Source: Streptomyces bicolor
GTDB lineage: Bacteria > Actinomycetota > Actinomycetes > Streptomycetales > Streptomycetaceae
Direction: 5' to 3'
Length of the DNA: 64,000 nucleotides
Assembly: GCF_000719285.1 (NCBI RefSeq)
Contig: NZ_JOFS01000008.1
Location: 62,001 to 126,000, forward strand
Shown here: in pieces, positions 61,406 to 64,000 of the stretch
How the letters are laid out: each line of letters starts with the position of its first letter
Numbering within the stretch: position 1 is the first letter of the stretch
The notes under the pieces: model-generated
The model's input: only the letters and a program-made list of their open reading frames with translations
What the model was told of the DNA's origin: nothing
The model's database searches: none
Program-made: the position numbers and the translations under genes

Positions 61406-61444
61406 TCCCGGCCGCGGGCATGCCGAGGAAACCCGCGGCCGGGA
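61406..61444 (-). promoter_or_regulatory. 13-bp leader hairpin before tdh
   Basis: TCCCGGCCGCGGG and CCCGCGGCCGGGA (61406-61418, 61432-61444) form a perfect stem with a 13-nt loop, ending 22 bp before the tdh start and 85 bp past the stop of the upstream oxidoreductase gene. It could be the terminator of that gene or an attenuator for tdh. Confidence 0.6.
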
Positions 61445-61528
61445 AGAGGGGTGGAATCGCGTAGCAATCTGCCGTACGGCGCCGCCCTGGTCCATCGAGG
61501 TTTTCTTAAGCGGCGCCACAGCTTTCCT

Positions 61529-62728
61529 TCACGCCCTCGGCCCGGGCGCCCCCTGCCCGCATTCGAAGTACGCGATCAGCGCGGGATCGAGCGGTGGCAC
61601 CTCATGGACGACACCGCCCGCGCGCAGCGACTCGGTCGCCCCGAACCCGGCCGCCACCGCCATCCGCGCGGCCACCGGCGAGGTGTCGGTCCGCCCTCCC
61701 TCCCGTACGAACCGCAGGAACTCGGCGATGACCAGCGGATCCGCGCCGCCGTGCCCGGCGTCGTCCGCCGCATCCGGCAACGAGTACTCCGCGTCGGCCC
61801 GTCCACGATGCACGGAGCGCCGCGAGTTCCACACCCGCACCACCGCCCCGGGCCCGTCCCCGAAGTTCTCCAGACGGCCCGCGTCACCGATGACGGTGTA
61901 GTTGCGCCAGTAGTCGGGGGTGAAATGGCACTGCTGGTAGGCGGCCAACACCCCGTTGTCCAGGCACATGTTGACCAGCGACACATCCTCGACGTCGATC
62001 ACTGGATTGAGCGCCCGCTGGGTGCGCGGCGGCCAATGGCCGTCCTTCGTGTACCAGTCGGCGGCCTTGGGTTCGCCCGGTGCCCGTCGGTGCGGGCTGT
62101 CGCCGTACACCATGAGATCGCCGAACGCCTGCACCCGGCGCGTGTACCCGCCCGCGAGCCAGTGCACCACGTCGATGTCGTGCGCACCCTTCTGCAGCAA
62201 CAGGCCCGTGGTGCAACGGCGTTCGGCGTGCCAGTCCTTGAAGTACCAGTCGCCGCCGTAGCCGACGAAGTGGCGTACCCAGACCGTCTTGACCTCGCCG
62301 ATCTCGCCGCGCGCGACGATGTCGCGCATCAGCCGGACGACCGGCATGTGCCGCATGTTGTGACCGACGTAGAGGCGGGTGCCGGTCTCTCGTGCCGTGC
62401 GCAGGATGCGGTCGCAGCGCTCGACGGTGATGTCCAGCGGCTTCTCGACGAAGACGGGCTTGCACGCGCGGAGGACCTCGCAGGCGATGTCGGCGTGGGT
62501 GTGATCCGGCGTCAGGACGAGCACGGCGTCCACGTCCCGGTCCTCGATCACCTTGCGGTGGTCGTCGACCGTGCGCACGCCGGGGACAAGGGCCTCGGCA
62601 TCGTCCCGCCGTGCCGGGTCGGGGTCGGCGACGACGGTCACTCGGGAGCCACGGCCGGGGCGGTGTGCGGTGCGGGCGAGGGAGCCGCGCAGGCCGAAGC
62701 CGAGGGCGCCGAGACGCAGGTCGGTCAT
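61529..62728 (-). CDS. Gfo/Idh/MocA-family oxidoreductase
   Basis: An NAD(P)-dependent sugar or inositol-type dehydrogenase of 399 residues. The N-terminal Rossmann fold ([16 protein letters not shown]) is followed by the family motif FVEKPLDI (catalytic Lys) and the C-terminal alpha/beta domain with [17 protein letters not shown]. The size and the KGAHDID motif resemble inositol- or glycoside-related members, but the substrate is not readable. ATG 62728 has GGAAGGGA upstream. It is in the same direction as tdh. Confidence 0.9.
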   Translation of the reverse strand: MTDLRLGALGFGLRGSLARTAHRPGRGSRVTVVADPDPARRDDAEALVPGVRTVDDHRKVIEDRDVDAVLVLTPDHTHADIACEVLRACKPVFVEKPLDITVERCDRILRTARETGTRLYVGHNMRHMPVVRLMRDIVARGEIGEVKTVWVRHFVGYGGDWYFKDWHAERRCTTGLLLQKGAHDIDVVHWLAGGYTRRVQAFGDLMVYGDSPHRRAPGEPKAADWYTKDGHWPPRTQRALNPVIDVEDVSLVNMCLDNGVLAAYQQCHFTPDYWRNYTVIGDAGRLENFGDGPGAVVRVWNSRRSVHRGRADAEYSLPDAADDAGHGGADPLVIAEFLRFVREGGRTDTSPVAARMAVAAGFGATESLRAGGVVHEVPPLDPALIAYFECGQGAPGPRA

Positions 62729-62764
62729 GGTGTCCCTTCCGCTGCTACCCATGGACCTTGACAC

Positions 62765-63340
62765 TCACAGCGGCAGCCCGTCCGCCGCCCGCCGCTCAAG
62801 CCGCACCACCAGTTCCGCCGCCGAGGCCTTGATCGTCTCCAGTCCGGCCCTCCCCCACGGCCGCGGCTCCACGTCGACGACACACACCGTGCCCAGCGCC
62901 ATCCCCGTGGAGTCGATGAGCGGGGCGCCCAGATAGGAGCGGATGCCGAACTCGTCGACGATCGGGTTCCCCGCGAACCGTGGATAGTCGCGGACATCCT
63001 CCAGCACCAGCGCCTTGTGTCGGACGACCACATGGGGGCAGAACCCATGGTCTCGCGCCATGTGACGGCCCAGCTGGGGCTTGGATTCACCGGCGCGCTG
63101 CAGGCTCACTGCCTGCCGCACATGCAGGCCGGCGAAGAACTGCCGGTTCTCGCCGATGAAGTTGACCATGGCGTACGGCGCCCCGGTGAGCCCGGCTAGA
63201 TGATCCGCGAAGACGTCGAGGGCCGGGTCCGGTTGTTCTCCCAGACCCAGTCGGAGCAGTCGCCCTGCACGGGCGGGGGCCTCCTTGTCCTCGGGGGTGA
63301 GCAGCAGGCGGGCGACCGGGCGGGGTGGGCCATAGCTCAT
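62765..63340 (-). CDS. GAF-domain protein of a conservon
   Basis: A protein of 191 residues, most of which is a GAF sensor domain (YAMVNFIGENRQFFAGLHV, CPHVVVRHKALVLEDV, GTVCVVDVEPRPW). It follows the CvnD-type GTPase by 61 bp in the same direction, as GAF or P450 genes do in Streptomyces conservons. Function in signalling is inferred from that position. Confidence 0.85.
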   Translation of the reverse strand: MSYGPPRPVARLLLTPEDKEAPARAGRLLRLGLGEQPDPALDVFADHLAGLTGAPYAMVNFIGENRQFFAGLHVRQAVSLQRAGESKPQLGRHMARDHGFCPHVVVRHKALVLEDVRDYPRFAGNPIVDEFGIRSYLGAPLIDSTGMALGTVCVVDVEPRPWGRAGLETIKASAAELVVRLERRAADGLPL

Positions 63341-63401
63341 GCGCGGAATCCGTCGCTGTGGGCGTGAGTCATATGCGGCTCCGTCCTGGTGTGTGCGGGT
63401 G

Positions 63402-64000
63402 TCACATGTGTGCGCCGTGGCTCGGCGCGGGTGCCGGCGTGTGGGCGATGAGGTGCCGTACGAGAGTCAGCAGGGTCTGCACGCCGGAGCTGGAGATCCG
63501 GGCGTCACAGCGGACGACGGGGATCTCCGGGTCGAGGTCGATGGCGGCACGGACCTCCTCCGGGTCGTACCGGTAGGCACCGTCGAACTCGTTGATCGCG
63601 ACGATGAAACCGAGGCCCCGCTGTTCGAAGAAGTCGACGGCAGCGAAGCAGTCCTCCAGCCGCCGGGTGTCGGCGAGGATGACCGCGCCGAGCGCGCCCT
63701 CGGAGAGTTCGTCCCACATGAACCAGAACCGTTCCTGTCCGGGCGTGCCGAACAGGTACAGGACGTGTTCCGGGTCGAGTGTGATGCGGCCGAAGTCCAT
63801 GGCCACCGTCGTCTCGACCTTGTTCTCGACGCCTTCGAGGCTGTCGGTCGCGGCGCTGACCGTGGTGAGCAGTTCCTCCGTGCTGAGCGGCGCGATCTCG
63901 CTCACCGCGCCCACGAAGGTCGTCTTGCCGACCCCGAACCCTCCCGCCACCAAGATCTTCAGTGCGGTGGGGAAGGGGTCAGAGCTGTCGTCGTAGTCCA
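63402..64000 (-). CDS. CvnD-type small GTPase (5' end beyond window)
   Basis: A Ras-like GTPase of the conservon type. Walker A is GGFGVGKTTFVGAV, the switch-II region LFGTPGQERFWFMW, and the base-recognition region VAINEFDGA. The frame stays open to the window edge, and upstream codons (SSDPFPTALKILVAGG) read like the family N-terminus, so only a short 5' part is missing. CvnA-C partners would lie beyond the edge. Confidence 0.9.
   Translation of the reverse strand, partial: DYDDSSDPFPTALKILVAGGFGVGKTTFVGAVSEIAPLSTEELLTTVSAATDSLEGVENKVETTVAMDFGRITLDPEHVLYLFGTPGQERFWFMWDELSEGALGAVILADTRRLEDCFAAVDFFEQRGLGFIVAINEFDGAYRYDPEEVRAAIDLDPEIPVVRCDARISSSGVQTLLTLVRHLIAHTPAPAPSHGAHM

Overview
The window is a high-GC actinobacterial chromosome segment, almost certainly Streptomyces or a close relative. 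The evidence is very strong third-position GC bias, GTG/TTG starts behind purine-rich ribosome sites, GTGA/ATGA translational overlaps, several lipoproteins, conservon-type genes, two DUF574 methyltransferases, and exactly one TTA (bldA-type) codon in all recognised genes. I see no prophage, insertion sequence, CRISPR array or rRNA.

Layout. 1-10.3 kb: a myo-inositol use locus. A sugar ABC transporter (binding protein, permease, ATPase) runs left, and iolC, a Cgl0158-type aldolase, iolB, iolD, mmsA and a GntR/UTRA regulator run right. The two arms diverge from a promoter region with a perfect 17-bp inverted repeat. 10.3-19.3 kb: housekeeping genes (DUF427, aldo/keto reductase with a MerR-style promoter, Nudix, lipoprotein, tRNA-Pro, DUF309, cobF, a zinc-ribbon protein, cobK, secreted hydrolase, HAD phosphatase). 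19.3-24.7 kb: TauE permease, thiolase, monoacylglycerol-lipase-like hydrolase, then a Dps / DUF3140 / HhH / methyltransferase group.

24.7-31.6 kb: a compact seven-gene left-running operon (XRE-cupin regulator, M24 pita-bread enzyme, E1-alpha and E1-beta of a 2-oxoacid dehydrogenase, amidohydrolase, double cupin, short-chain-dehydrogenase-like protein). It looks like a complete catabolic unit with no described function that I can name, and it is the best candidate for a new system. 31.7-32.6 kb holds the remains of a two-component pair whose two 5' ends are gone. 34.5-37.2 kb encodes the two halves of a FluG-like protein as separate coupled genes. 38.9-40.8 kb is a TetR-controlled tautomerase followed by a broken alcohol dehydrogenase. 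40.9-43.8 kb couples a P-loop protein to an ABC exporter whose ATPase motifs are eroded.

44.2-56.2 kb is rich in signalling: a GAF-SpoIIE-HATPase phosphatase, two transmembrane Ser/Thr kinases, an FHA protein and a membrane protein, plus a PL7 alginate lyase. 56.4-62.7 kb: a second, identical tRNA-Pro, small regulators, the threonine-degradation operon tdh-kbl-lysR and a Gfo/Idh oxidoreductase. The window ends inside a conservon (GAF protein and CvnD-type GTPase, the latter cut by the edge).
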